Shown here: piece by piece, positions 56,203 to 63,807 of the stretch
How positions within the stretch are numbered: position 1 is the stretch's first letter
Layout: every line of letters begins with the position of its first letter
Origin: Methanothermobacter sp. MT-2
GTDB taxonomy: Archaea; Methanobacteriota; Methanobacteria; Methanobacteriales; DSM-23052
NCBI GenBank assembly: GCA_003584625.1
Contig: AP017647.1
Span: 1,288,603-1,352,602 of the forward strand
Length of the DNA: 64,000 nucleotides
Direction of reading: 5' to 3'
Translations under genes and position numbers: made by a program
The notes under the pieces: generated by a model
The model's database searches: none
The model's input: the letters and a program-made list of their open reading frames with translations, nothing else
What the model was told of the DNA's origin: nothing

Positions 56203-58245
56203 TTAAATAAATTTAAAAACTTTCCCTTCAGGATCCATCCTCCGAAGGGCCCAAGCTGCTGCCGCGCGGACAAGCCCTTCTTCATCCTTCAGTGCTGCTT
56301 CGATAAGTGGTCCAACTGCTCGGGGATCCTCTGACACTCCAAGGGCTAAGGCTGCTTCAAAGCGGACATCCAAGTCTCCATCTCTCAGTGCTTCGATAAC
56401 TGGTTCAACCGCTCGGGGATCCTCTGACACTCCAAGGGCTAAGGCTGCTTCAAAGCGGACACGCAAGTCCTTATCCTTCAGTGCTTCAATAAGAAGCTCA
56501 ACCGCTCGAGGATCCCCTAACTCCCCAAGGGCTGCGGCTGCTGCAAAGCGGACACTCAAGTTTTTATCCTTCAGTGCTTCAGTAAGAGGTTCAACTGCTC
56601 GAGGATCCTTTAACAGCCCAAGGGCTGCGGCTGCTGACCCGCGGACAAGCCCTTCTTCATCCTTCAGTGTTTCGATAAGTGGTCCAACTGCTCGAGGATC
56701 CTTTAACAGCCCAAGGGCTAAAGCTGCTGCCCCGCGGACACCGGGGTATGCATCCTTCAGTGTTTCGATGAGGGGTTCAACTGCTCGAGGATCCTTTAAC
56801 ATTCTAAGGGCCTGGGCTGCTGCCAAGCGGACAAGCCCTTCTTCATCCTTCAGTGCTTCAATGTTCTTGGTAACTGCCCTTTTTGCCTCCTCTGTATCTC
56901 TCCATTCCGGATTTATCTTCTCAAGGTTCTCAAGGGCTGCGAATGCTGCCTTGCGGACCTTCTCGTTTTTATCCTTCAGTGCTTCGATAAGTGGTTCAAA
57001 TGCTCGGGGATCATTTAACTCTCCAAGGGCCCAGGCTGCTCTAAAGCGGACACGCCAGTCTTTATCTTTTAGGGAGTTAGTGAGTGTTTTAAGTGCTTGG
57101 CGGGTTTTTAAATTGGTATTTTCGTTACTTACTTTGATTTCTTTTCTGTTTATTATTTCAAGTTTCTTGCCACAATTTTGGCAGAATTTGGCATTCTGTG
57201 TGTTGGGTGTTCCGCATTCTGGGCATGTTCTTTGTGATTCTAACTTAGCCCCACAACTTCGGCAGAAGATAGCATCTTCCAAGTTTTTATATCCGCATTC
57301 TGGGCAAATTTTCAACCTTTCGGAGGCTATGGATTCTTTTATAGTGTGTGTTGTGGGATAGTTCCAAGTATATTTTATAGTGTGTGTTGTGGGATAGTTC
57401 CAAGTGTACCAGTCGATGTTTTTTATTAATTTGTCGTTGATTTTGATTTTCTGTGCTATGAAGTATCCTATTAGTGGTAGTATGGAAAGCCAGAAGATTG
57501 GGGAGCCCAGGGCGATAATGCATCCGAAGATGCCTAGGAAAAGATTTGTAATGGCGCTTCTCTCTTTTATCTTAATATACCTTTTGACGGGATCGTTTTC
57601 AGCTAAAATGTCAATTTGTAAGATGAATGTTAATAAAAAGAGTGGGTGTAGGTAAGTTAAAAGCCAATATAATGTACTGTTTTCCTTGATTGATTTCTTT
57701 GATTCGATATAATAATCATAATATTCTTGTGGTGGATAAATGTCACTTATTATTGATTTCACGGCGGTAAGAGATTCCTGAAAAGCTCCCTTCATAGCCT
57801 CGGACTCTGAAGGTTCCCTCCCATCCAAGCAAGGGTAATTGTATGGTATGGTATCAAGGATGCTGGCGTCCATTATACCCACATGAGCCCATTTCGAGTC
57901 AATTTTAACATCTTCTAGCCGTTTTTCAAATTCTTGATGGAGATATCCCCTATCAGAGGGATAACACCACTTGTCCGCTATAAAATGGGTTAAGACGCCT
58001 AAATAAAAAGGATCAATTCTTCCTTTTATTCTGTCCTTTCTCAACTGCAATATTAGATTTCTCAATCTTTCTACGGTATCTTTATGGTGTGGATAACCAA
58101 GATCTATCCTATAAGGATTGTTAGAACGATACAAACTTGTGGCCACCTTATCAGGGTATATACTACCCCTCTCCATCTCCTGGGTATCAAGACCGCAGAT
58201 ATGCCCTATATATGCGGCAATTCTTTTATGGGCACCTGATCTCAT
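56203..58245 (-). CDS. Phospholipase C-like / membrane / zinc-ribbon / HEAT-repeat fusion
   Basis: In order, the 680 residues have: 1-170, a zinc-dependent phospholipase C-like helical domain (GAHKRIAAYIGHI, YLGVLTHFIADKW, HQEFEKRLED); 185-270, membrane segments around YLHPLFLLTFILQIDILA and FLGIFGCIIALGSPIFWLSI; about 310-375, two zinc ribbons (CPECGYKNLEDAIFCRSCG, CPECGTPNTQNAKFCQNCG); 385-680, HEAT repeats of 31 residues. A 12-residue stretch YTWNYPTTHTIK is duplicated in tandem before the ribbons. HEAT units are 93 bp and nearly identical. Probable membrane scaffold; enzymatic activity uncertain. Confidence 0.78.
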   Translation of the reverse strand: MRSGAHKRIAAYIGHICGLDTQEMERGSIYPDKVATSLYRSNNPYRIDLGYPHHKDTVERLRNLILQLRKDRIKGRIDPFYLGVLTHFIADKWCYPSDRGYLHQEFEKRLEDVKIDSKWAHVGIMDASILDTIPYNYPCLDGREPSESEAMKGAFQESLTAVKSIISDIYPPQEYYDYYIESKKSIKENSTLYWLLTYLHPLFLLTFILQIDILAENDPVKRYIKIKERSAITNLFLGIFGCIIALGSPIFWLSILPLIGYFIAQKIKINDKLIKNIDWYTWNYPTTHTIKYTWNYPTTHTIKESIASERLKICPECGYKNLEDAIFCRSCGAKLESQRTCPECGTPNTQNAKFCQNCGKKLEIINRKEIKVSNENTNLKTRQALKTLTNSLKDKDWRVRFRAAWALGELNDPRAFEPLIEALKDKNEKVRKAAFAALENLEKINPEWRDTEEAKRAVTKNIEALKDEEGLVRLAAAQALRMLKDPRAVEPLIETLKDAYPGVRGAAALALGLLKDPRAVGPLIETLKDEEGLVRGSAAAALGLLKDPRAVEPLTEALKDKNLSVRFAAAAALGELGDPRAVELLIEALKDKDLRVRFEAALALGVSEDPRAVEPVIEALRDGDLDVRFEAALALGVSEDPRAVGPLIEAALKDEEGLVRAAAAWALRRMDPEGKVFKFI
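56324..56602 (-). repeat. 93-bp tandem HEAT repeats
   Basis: GGATCC recurs at 56324, 56417 and 56510, exactly 93 bp apart, each in the same HEAT-unit codons. Adjacent units differ by only a few bases. The similarity shows recent unit duplication or gene conversion. Confidence 0.8.
57337..57408 (-). repeat. 36-bp perfect tandem duplication inside the HEAT-fusion gene
   Basis: A 36-bp unit beginning TTTTATAGTGTGTGTTGTGG is present twice, encoding YTWNYPTTHTIK twice. The copies differ by at most one or two bases, so the event is recent. Confidence 0.8.
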
Positions 58246-58684
58246 ACAGACCCCAAATCATAGATAAGCAATCACAATAATATAAAAACTACGCGCTTAA
58301 TATCCAATTTAAAATTTTTATTAAACTTTATTCCAAAAAAGAAAAATTTTAATACACTAATTTATATAAATAATTTTCAAAAATATCCCAACTACAAAAC
58401 AAGTTCACATACCATGGCCTAGAATTCAGTTTACAGACGCACACACTAACAGAAATCAAACCACCACTTTCATGAAAAACAGTATGTATTAAAATGTGGG
58501 GTACATTCCCATTACAAATCGAAATTTGGTGTCTGAGGTCAACATTTTGACAAGGCCCTCTCTGAAAAAATCTTATGTAACACAATTTTCATGGCAAAAT
58601 ACAAATGTTAAGATTGGCATGACAAAAAAGATATTTTGAAGTCATTCAAAAATAAAAAGATGTAATTGTGTGTGGGGTTCTTTT
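58246..58684. other. Gap upstream of the zinc-ribbon/PH gene with a dispersed repeat
   Basis: The region holds TTACAAATCGAAATTT (58512-58527), also seen at 63178 and 63255, and ATCTTATGTAAC (near 58570), also seen near 59689. A minus-strand frame 58349-58585 is not convincing. The two repeats lie within 180 bp of the next start, so they may be promoter or regulatory elements. Confidence 0.5.
58512..58527. repeat. Dispersed repeat TTACAAATCGAAATTT, copy 1
   Basis: An exact 16-mer shared with 63178-63193 and 63255-63270. Similarity extends to the left (GGGG-TACATTCC) and to the right (GTGTCT, then ACATT and AAGG), giving an element of ~45 bp. Confidence 0.7.
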
Positions 58685-59494
58685 ATGTTTGGGAAAACCT
58701 GCCCTAAATGTGAGTTCGAGAATTCAGAAGATGCTAATTTTTGTATGAAGTGTGGCAAAGATTTAAAAGAGACTATTGCATACTTTGAAGGGGATAGTGG
58801 CGGGCATGATATTGAAGTAACTCCAAATACTCTGATAGTGTATAAGAGAAGTTTGTGGTCTGGTAAAAGAACTGGGAAAGTGAAAGTGTACGAGCGGGGA
58901 AAGATGGAAAACATTGAAGTTGGAAGGACATCCTCACACTTGAGTTTTAAGTATAATGGTAAAATAAAGGGATATCGCATTAGTTCGAGGTATTTGGATG
59001 AAGTTGAAGAGATACTTGAATTGGGCGAAATAAGAGAGCCTCCAATTTATGTTTTAAATGGTTTGAATGGTAAACTTAAATTATATGAAAATAGGGTCGA
59101 GATTAAACGCCTAGGTTTTGGAGCAAAATTATTTTATGGAACTTTTACTGCAGGAGATAAAACGATATACTTACAAGATATTACCGGTGTTGAAGTGAAA
59201 AAACCAGGAATTACAGTTGGATACATCCAACTAACCTTACCAGGAGGTATAGAAAAAACTAGTGGAGCGTTCAAAGCAAGAATAGATGAAAACACAGTGA
59301 CTTTCGCCCAAAAAAATGACTACAAAATCGCATTAAAAATAAAAGAAAAAATAGAAGAATTAAAAACTAAAATTTCCACTGGGACGGCCACTGTAAGTGT
59401 AGTCGATGAAATCAAAAAAGCCAAGGAATTATTGGATATCGGCGCGATAACAAAGGAAGAGTTCGAAAAAATAAAAAGAGAACTGTTAAAATGA
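58685..59494 (+). CDS. Zinc-ribbon / PH-like / SHOCT protein
   Basis: The 269-residue protein begins with a zinc ribbon (MFGKTCPKCEFENSEDANFC then MKCG). Two beta-rich halves follow (IEVTPNTLIVYKRSLW; LKLYENRVEIKRLGFGAKL, TFTAGDKTIYLQDITGVEVK), like the PH-fold DUF4429 domains. The C-terminal 35 residues (EIKKAKELLDIGAITKEEFE) are a SHOCT motif. ATG 58685 was chosen because GGGG is 6 bases upstream. No membrane helix. Possibly a membrane-surface adapter. Function not known. Confidence 0.8.
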   Translation: MFGKTCPKCEFENSEDANFCMKCGKDLKETIAYFEGDSGGHDIEVTPNTLIVYKRSLWSGKRTGKVKVYERGKMENIEVGRTSSHLSFKYNGKIKGYRISSRYLDEVEEILELGEIREPPIYVLNGLNGKLKLYENRVEIKRLGFGAKLFYGTFTAGDKTIYLQDITGVEVKKPGITVGYIQLTLPGGIEKTSGAFKARIDENTVTFAQKNDYKIALKIKEKIEELKTKISTGTATVSVVDEIKKAKELLDIGAITKEEFEKIKRELLK

Positions 59495-59815
59495 ACCTAG
59501 ACTTCTTGAAAGACATCCAAATCGGACAACAAGAACCCTCCAGCCAAAACACTTTCTAAAGTTTCGAGTTGAACACCTTCTAAGACAAACAAATAACAAG
59601 AAAAAATCAAATAAAAACTAAAAGTCTCATTTCATGTCAAAAATGTAAATAAGACATCATTTTTTTGATTTAGAGTTTTGTAGAGGATATCTTATGTAAC
59701 TATTATATATTAGAAAGATGATAATTCAAAATGCTAATTATATTTTTCCTCCATGAATTGGTTTCCACAAAGCCGCTTAAAATTCATCTCTTGACAAAAA
59801 AATAAAGGTGAATTT
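59495..59815. other. Gap before the PepSY-like gene
   Basis: AT-rich DNA without a gene. ATCTTATGTAAC near 59689 is repeated from 58570. The last ~35 bases (AAAATTCATCTCTTGAC and onward) are nearly identical to those before the paralogue at 63433. Confidence 0.5.
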
Positions 59816-60217
59816 ATGGACAAAACAACAAAAGCCCTTTTCATAGTCTGCCTTGTTTTAGTCGGAGCCCTAGGATTCACCACAGGACTCCTACTCCAAG
59901 AAAAACCAATCCTCCCATCCAAAACCACAAAAAATACAACAATCACGAGTAATCCTAACAAAACTACAAGTAATGTAAATAATGCTAACAAAACCAACCC
60001 GACCAAAAGTTCTGGTGGTTCTAGTGGTATGATCTCACCAGAAGAGGCTATTGACATTGTTTCAGCCTATGGTACTGAGAACTGCTACTATGACGTATAC
60101 TATGATGGAAGGTATTATCAAGTGACAGTATATGATTCAAAGCATCCAGAATATGGTGCTATCGGAGGAGCTACTGTAGATCCTTATACTGGCGAAATCG
60201 TCAGAGCCCTTGGATGA
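59816..60217 (+). CDS. Membrane-anchored protein with a PepSY-like domain
   Basis: The first 60 residues (MDKTTKALFIVCLVLVGALG, then FTTGLLLQEKPILPSK and a Thr/Asn linker) are an uncleaved anchor shared almost exactly with the gene at 63433. Residues ~70-133 (MISPEEAIDIVSAYGTENCY, YDGRYYQVTVYDSKHPEYGA, TVDPYTGEIVRALG) form a PepSY/DUF-type domain often found outside the cell as a protease inhibitor. GGTGAATTT precedes ATG. The 3' end is overlapped by a convergent small gene. Anchors may be exchanged between paralogues. Confidence 0.82.
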   Translation: MDKTTKALFIVCLVLVGALGFTTGLLLQEKPILPSKTTKNTTITSNPNKTTSNVNNANKTNPTKSSGGSSGMISPEEAIDIVSAYGTENCYYDVYYDGRYYQVTVYDSKHPEYGAIGGATVDPYTGEIVRALG

Positions 60218-60358
60218 TCCTCTTATCTTCCTTTTTTTGTTTCTTTTGGGGAGTTCTTTGCCGACATAGAAACTTACAAGTTTGCCGCCCACCCTTTTGT
60301 ATCCATACCAGTATAGACCATGTGGACATTTTTCACAGTTGGGTTTTCCACACCCCAC
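60137..60358 (-). CDS. DUF6788-like small zinc-binding protein, probably truncated
   Basis: The N-terminal half, GCGKPNCEKCPHGLYWYGYK and then RVGGKLVSFYVGKEL, agrees with DUF6788 (C-G-K-x-x-C-x-x-C...HGPYWY...Y-x-G-K-E-L). The usual N-terminal helical region is absent because a stop codon lies 15 codons upstream. The C-terminal half is read antisense to the end of the PepSY gene and is not conserved. It is a fragment or a decaying gene. An orphan CRISPR repeat lies directly upstream. Confidence 0.5.
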   Translation of the reverse strand: MGCGKPNCEKCPHGLYWYGYKRVGGKLVSFYVGKELPKRNKKRKIRGSSKGSDDFASIRIYSSSSDSTIFWML

Positions 60359-60394
60359 CTTTTCGAGTTGGTAGGTAATTTATACCAGCCCTTT

Positions 60395-60424
60395 ATTTCA
60401 ATCCCATTTTGGCCTGATTTTAAC
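60395..60424. CRISPR. Single orphan CRISPR repeat of the Methanothermobacter type
   Basis: The 30 bases start ATTTCAATCCCATTTTGG and end CTGATTTTAAC. They match, with one substitution as far as I remember, the 30-bp repeat known from Methanothermobacter CRISPR arrays. No second repeat is found on either side, and no cas gene is in view. It is a lone repeat, perhaps left from a lost array or from off-target integration. Confidence 0.75.
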
Positions 60425-60886
60425 CCATTAGACAGTATAAAGACTAATTGGTGGGGGTGATGAGAAAACCTTTACATCCTCTTTCTTCCCGTTCAAAGAA
60501 AGTCACTTATATTCTCCTAAAATTTCAGGAACGTTATTGGTCAAATTATCCAAGAAATACTAGCCTATTTATTCGGTATAAGATCCGGAGATGATATTCT
60601 ACCACCAATTAGAATTTATGATCGAATAGAAACCAAATATTACAATAGAAAAATAAATGATAAAAAAAAAATAAACAAACAAATAATGAATTAATTTGGA
60701 GGGATGAGTAGATGAAGGAATGACCGGGAGATTGATAGGATCATTAGATACTATTAGCTGTGTTATTAAATATCCATCTTCAGAGAACCAGTGACAGAAG
60801 ATGATCTCGTAAAAGAAACATTACCATTGGCACTTGAATATAATAACCCTCAGAAATTCAACATTTAATACCTTTGGTGGTTTAAT
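60425..60886. other. Gap with decayed coding fragments
   Basis: On the plus strand about 60525-60695 reads NVIGQIIQEILAYLFGIRSG and DDILPPIRIYDRIETKYYNR to a stop, with no start codon. After 60730 a second fragment (MTGRLIGSLDTISCVIKYPS, then PVTEDDLVKETLPLALEYNN in a shifted frame) ends before 60870. These are remnants of one or two genes. Confidence 0.45.
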
Positions 60887-61432
60887 ATGAAGTGTCCAAG
60901 TTGCGGATGTGAAAATGAAGAAGATGCAGAATTCTGCAAAGAGTGTGGTAGAAGATTTAGGGGATTCTTCGAGGCATTAGATGATAAGATAAACATTGCA
61001 AGCTTATTCACCGGTTTAATAGTTTCTGTTCTTGTCCTGATATTGTCCTCTCTATTCTTACTTGCCGCCGGCATCACAGTAACAGAATTTACCTGGATTC
61101 CTTTAGTAATTCTCATTTTTATAATTGTCGGATTTGCCGGCGGACTAGTCGCGGGATTAGGACGTTCAGATACCATGGATGGCTTTATCAACGGTCTATT
61201 CCTTGGCCTGAGCATATTAATTATCTTAGGATTCCTCTTTGGATTGGCACTATTATCCCTAACATTACTTGTAAACGCGATTAAAACAACAGGGGGGCTA
61301 TCAGCGGCTACAGAGGCTGGAAACCCTGAATTTCCAGGTTTAATTGTTAATGGGATAATATTCGTGTTAGGCACCCTATCCAGCGGGGCTGTTGGAGGAT
61401 CCCTCGGATCTTGCATAAAGAGACTCCTATGA
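60887..61432 (+). CDS. Zinc-ribbon membrane protein with DUF5518-like region
   Basis: An N-terminal zinc ribbon (MKCPSCGCENEEDAEFCKEC) is followed by about four membrane helices (LFTGLIVSVLVLILSSLFLL, WIPLVILIFIIVGFAGGLVA, LSILIILGFLFGLALLSLTL, FPGLIVNGIIFVLGTLSSGA). The Gly-rich helix pattern resembles the DUF5518 group of archaeal membrane proteins. It begins with ATG behind GGTGG. The next zinc-ribbon gene starts 10 bases downstream, so they form a pair. Confidence 0.8.
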   Translation: MKCPSCGCENEEDAEFCKECGRRFRGFFEALDDKINIASLFTGLIVSVLVLILSSLFLLAAGITVTEFTWIPLVILIFIIVGFAGGLVAGLGRSDTMDGFINGLFLGLSILIILGFLFGLALLSLTLLVNAIKTTGGLSAATEAGNPEFPGLIVNGIIFVLGTLSSGAVGGSLGSCIKRLL

Positions 61433-61442
61433 GAGGGGTTTA

Positions 61443-62066
61443 GTGTTGAAATGTGACAAATGCGGATACGAGAACGACCCTGACGCAAAGTATTGCGTAA
61501 AATGTGGTAATAGATTCCAAGAGGGCGCGGACAAGAATATTATCATATTAGTCGTCGCCTTGATACTCGTAGGCATAATAGGAGTGGCCGCTGGGATCAT
61601 ATCAAAATCACAGATCAGAGAGGATATTCCAGTAAATATCGAGGAAGGATTCCCACTATCAGAGGTCCCAAGTCTTGCTGCTGAAATAGAAAGATCAGGA
61701 TACAACTTCGATTCAGTCACATATAAAGGCGTCACACTCGATAAATGGCAATGTCTCTATATATTCTCAAGAGCCATTGTAATGATACATAATGGTGAAA
61801 CTGGCAACATCCCTATAAGAGAATTCACCCCCCCAAACAACCCCTATGGATATGTCGAATCTGGAATGCTTACAAAAGCCGAATATCTTGACATGGCCCA
61901 GAGAACCTATAATTGGATGGACGACTATGCAAGTGCACCTAACTTTATCGGCATCACAACACCTGGAGTCCCTGATTTATCCCCTGAAACGGCTTTGAGG
62001 ATCTATACGAAAATCTTAACATATTACAATGCCACGGGAGAACTACCAGAGACAATAAATTTTTAA
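61443..62066 (+). CDS. Zinc-ribbon membrane protein with probable pseudomurein-binding repeats
   Basis: The zinc ribbon MLKCDKCGYENDPDAKYCVKC is followed by one membrane helix (IIILVVALILVGIIGVAAGI) and an external domain. The outside part (TLDKWQCLYIFSRAIVMIHN, GNIPIREFTPPNNPYGYV, LSPETALRIYTKILTYYNAT) has the Y-x-x-x-x-x-A-x-x-x-x-N-x-x-x-x-x-P-I pattern typical of pseudomurein-binding repeats, so it may attach to the methanobacterial cell wall. GTG start with GAGGGG. The zinc ribbon would be inside the cell. Confidence 0.75.
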   Translation: MLKCDKCGYENDPDAKYCVKCGNRFQEGADKNIIILVVALILVGIIGVAAGIISKSQIREDIPVNIEEGFPLSEVPSLAAEIERSGYNFDSVTYKGVTLDKWQCLYIFSRAIVMIHNGETGNIPIREFTPPNNPYGYVESGMLTKAEYLDMAQRTYNWMDDYASAPNFIGITTPGVPDLSPETALRIYTKILTYYNATGELPETINF

Positions 62067-62671
62067 AATGGGGTTGTAGTAATGTCATAGAAGGATGATA
62101 ACCTTCTAACTACTGGTATAGAGGATTTTAAAAATCCATTGGGGTATATTATCCTTTTCTAGCCGATGATGGTTGTCATCGCGCGTGTCCGGGATCCGAG
62201 GAAAAGGAAGATACTATCAGGATGGATGAAATCGACCCTACAGGGCCTGAAATATCACAGACTCCTCGAACCAACTAAAGAAGGAGAAGAAGTAGAGATC
62301 CAAAGAAGAAATACTATGATGAAATGACTGAGGATAGAAGCAGAGATAGAACTCATTAAAGGAGATTATGACCAAGAAAAAAATTAGAATAGGCGGGGGA
62401 AGAATAATGGTGCTTCTATTGCTTTTCTCTTGGTCAGTTCCAGGATGATCTGTAATATGTCCCTGTTTTTTTGTAGTTTTTCAACTTCACATAGCTTCAT
62501 GCAAATACCAAGTGGCCTAGCTTGTTATGGGAACGCTTAGGGGAGAACTTCATCAAAAGGTAGGAATAGGGACGAAAACATTGCCCCCATCTGCCTAAAC
62601 TTCTAAAAAAGTTCACTTCTTTATTTTTAACGATTTTATAATTATCATCTGCAACCCCATCGGAAAGGAGA
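62067..62671. other. 600-base gap with decayed fragments
   Basis: The plus strand near 62165-62275 carries a short frame EEKEDTIRMDEIDPTGPEIS with protein-like composition but no start. A minus-strand frame 62497-62733 has poor composition. I find no functional gene here. Confidence 0.4.
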
Positions 62672-63067
62672 TTACACGTGACTAAAAAGACCCTGCCACC
62701 CTTCACAAAGACATAGATATAAAGGGGGTTCATCTAAATAATATTGAGTATACTCCACATCACCAAGGTTCCCCTTATCTGCTACACCAAGAGTCCAAGA
62801 AGAAACATTATATTCAACATCCTCTAATGGAACATTCTTAAAAAAACTTACCATGTGTTCTCCTTCCTTATCCTTAAGCACAACAGATTCACAAGAACTT
62901 TCAGCAAGATCAACATCGTGGATCGTGACATTCAAGTCTTTTTGGTATTCGAAGGAAATATAGTCTCCTGAAAATGTGGTTGTACCAGGATTCGAAATAG
63001 TATACAATCCATATGCGATAATGGCAAGTAAAACCAATCCTGCAATTACTTTACCTGCACCTAACAC
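62672..63067 (-). CDS. Membrane-anchored extracellular protein, unknown
   Basis: From GTG 63067 the protein starts with a hydrophobic helix (VLGAGKVIAGLVLLAIIAYG) and then an acidic beta-rich domain (TFSGDYISFEYQKDLNVTIH, VVLKDKEGEHMVSFFKNVPL, WTLGVADKGNLGDVEYTQYY). The C-terminal end LYLCLCEGWQGLFSHV is less regular, so the tail may be altered by a frameshift. GGAGGGGG stands 3 bases before the GTG. No family recognised; such PsbP-like domains are common in methanobacterial surface proteins. Confidence 0.65.
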   Translation of the reverse strand: MLGAGKVIAGLVLLAIIAYGLYTISNPGTTTFSGDYISFEYQKDLNVTIHDVDLAESSCESVVLKDKEGEHMVSFFKNVPLEDVEYNVSSWTLGVADKGNLGDVEYTQYYLDEPPLYLCLCEGWQGLFSHV

Positions 63068-63094
63068 AAACCCCCTCCAAAAGAGCATCATCAA

Positions 63095-63432
63095 ATTAGA
63101 GAAGCTTAGATGGTACCATATGTAAACCTAATATATAACTTTTAGTCTCCCAAGCTAAACCTGGGGATACATTCCTGTTACAAATCGAAATTTACTCTCA
63201 CACCCCGAAAAATCAACCCACTAAATATTAAATCCTGGAAAGGTATATCATTCATTACAAATCGAAATTTAGTGTCTAAACATTCTGGTAAGGCAAGATT
63301 TAACTTTGATCGAAATCTTACAAATAATGTAAATAATAAGTGTGGACTGTTACAGGAAAATATTGTTTTATAAGGTTTGGGGATGCGCCGCCTAAAATTC
63401 ATCTCTTGACAAAAAAAATAAAAGGTGAATTT
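63095..63432. other. Gap upstream of the zinc-ribbon anchor gene with two dispersed repeats
   Basis: It holds TTACAAATCGAAATTT at 63178-63193 and at 63255-63270, 77 bp apart. A sequence AATCTTACAAATAATGTAA near 63316 recalls the ATCTTATGTAAC motif of other gaps. The last ~40 bases are nearly the same as those before 59816. Confidence 0.55.
63178..63270. repeat. Dispersed repeat TTACAAATCGAAATTT, copies 2 and 3
   Basis: Two exact 16-mers 77 bp apart with partially conserved flanks (TACATTCC or TATCATTC to the left). A third copy lies at 58512. The unit is longer than the 16-mer but shorter than a gene. It is not spaced like a CRISPR array. Confidence 0.7.
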
Positions 63433-63807
63433 ATGGACAAAACAACAAAAGCCCTTTTCATAGTCTGTCTTGTTTTAGTAGGAGCCCTAGGATTCACCAC
63501 AGGACTACTCCTCCAAGAAAAACCAATCCACCCATCCAAAACCACAAAAAATACAACAATCACGAATAACCCTAACAAAACTACAAGTAATCTAAACAAT
63601 ACTAACCAGGATAAAGAGGATCTTGTGACATTCCCATCAGGGTATCTAATTCATGTAGGTGAAGCACACCCAATATGTCCCTTCTGCGGCTCCACTGACA
63701 CCTATCAGACCGGGACAGGACCAGTAGGAGACTACTGGTATTATTATTACCATTGTAATTCTTGTGGCAGGGACTTTGCAGAATACACAGAAAACGTATT
63801 CACATAA
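63433..63807 (+). CDS. Membrane-anchored protein with C-terminal zinc ribbon
   Basis: The N-terminal ~60 residues (MDKTTKALFIVCLVLVGALG and a Thr/Asn linker) are nearly identical to those of the gene at 59816. The C-terminal half (SGYLIHVGEAHPICPFCGST, WYYYYHCNSCGRDFAEYTEN) is the zinc ribbon also found at 35186. Thus the protein is a natural hybrid: same anchor with a different domain. ATG 63433 follows GGTGAATTT. The zinc ribbon would face outside if the anchor orients as a signal anchor. Confidence 0.82.
   Translation: MDKTTKALFIVCLVLVGALGFTTGLLLQEKPIHPSKTTKNTTITNNPNKTTSNLNNTNQDKEDLVTFPSGYLIHVGEAHPICPFCGSTDTYQTGTGPVGDYWYYYYHCNSCGRDFAEYTENVFT

Noticed and set aside
58349-58585. 78-codon minus-strand frame
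   Set aside because: It runs across the dispersed repeat and has no ribosome site or recognisable domain.
63178-63270. The TTACAAATCGAAATTT copies as a CRISPR array
   Set aside because: Only two local copies 77 bp apart, short core and variable flanks; the third lies 4.7 kb away.
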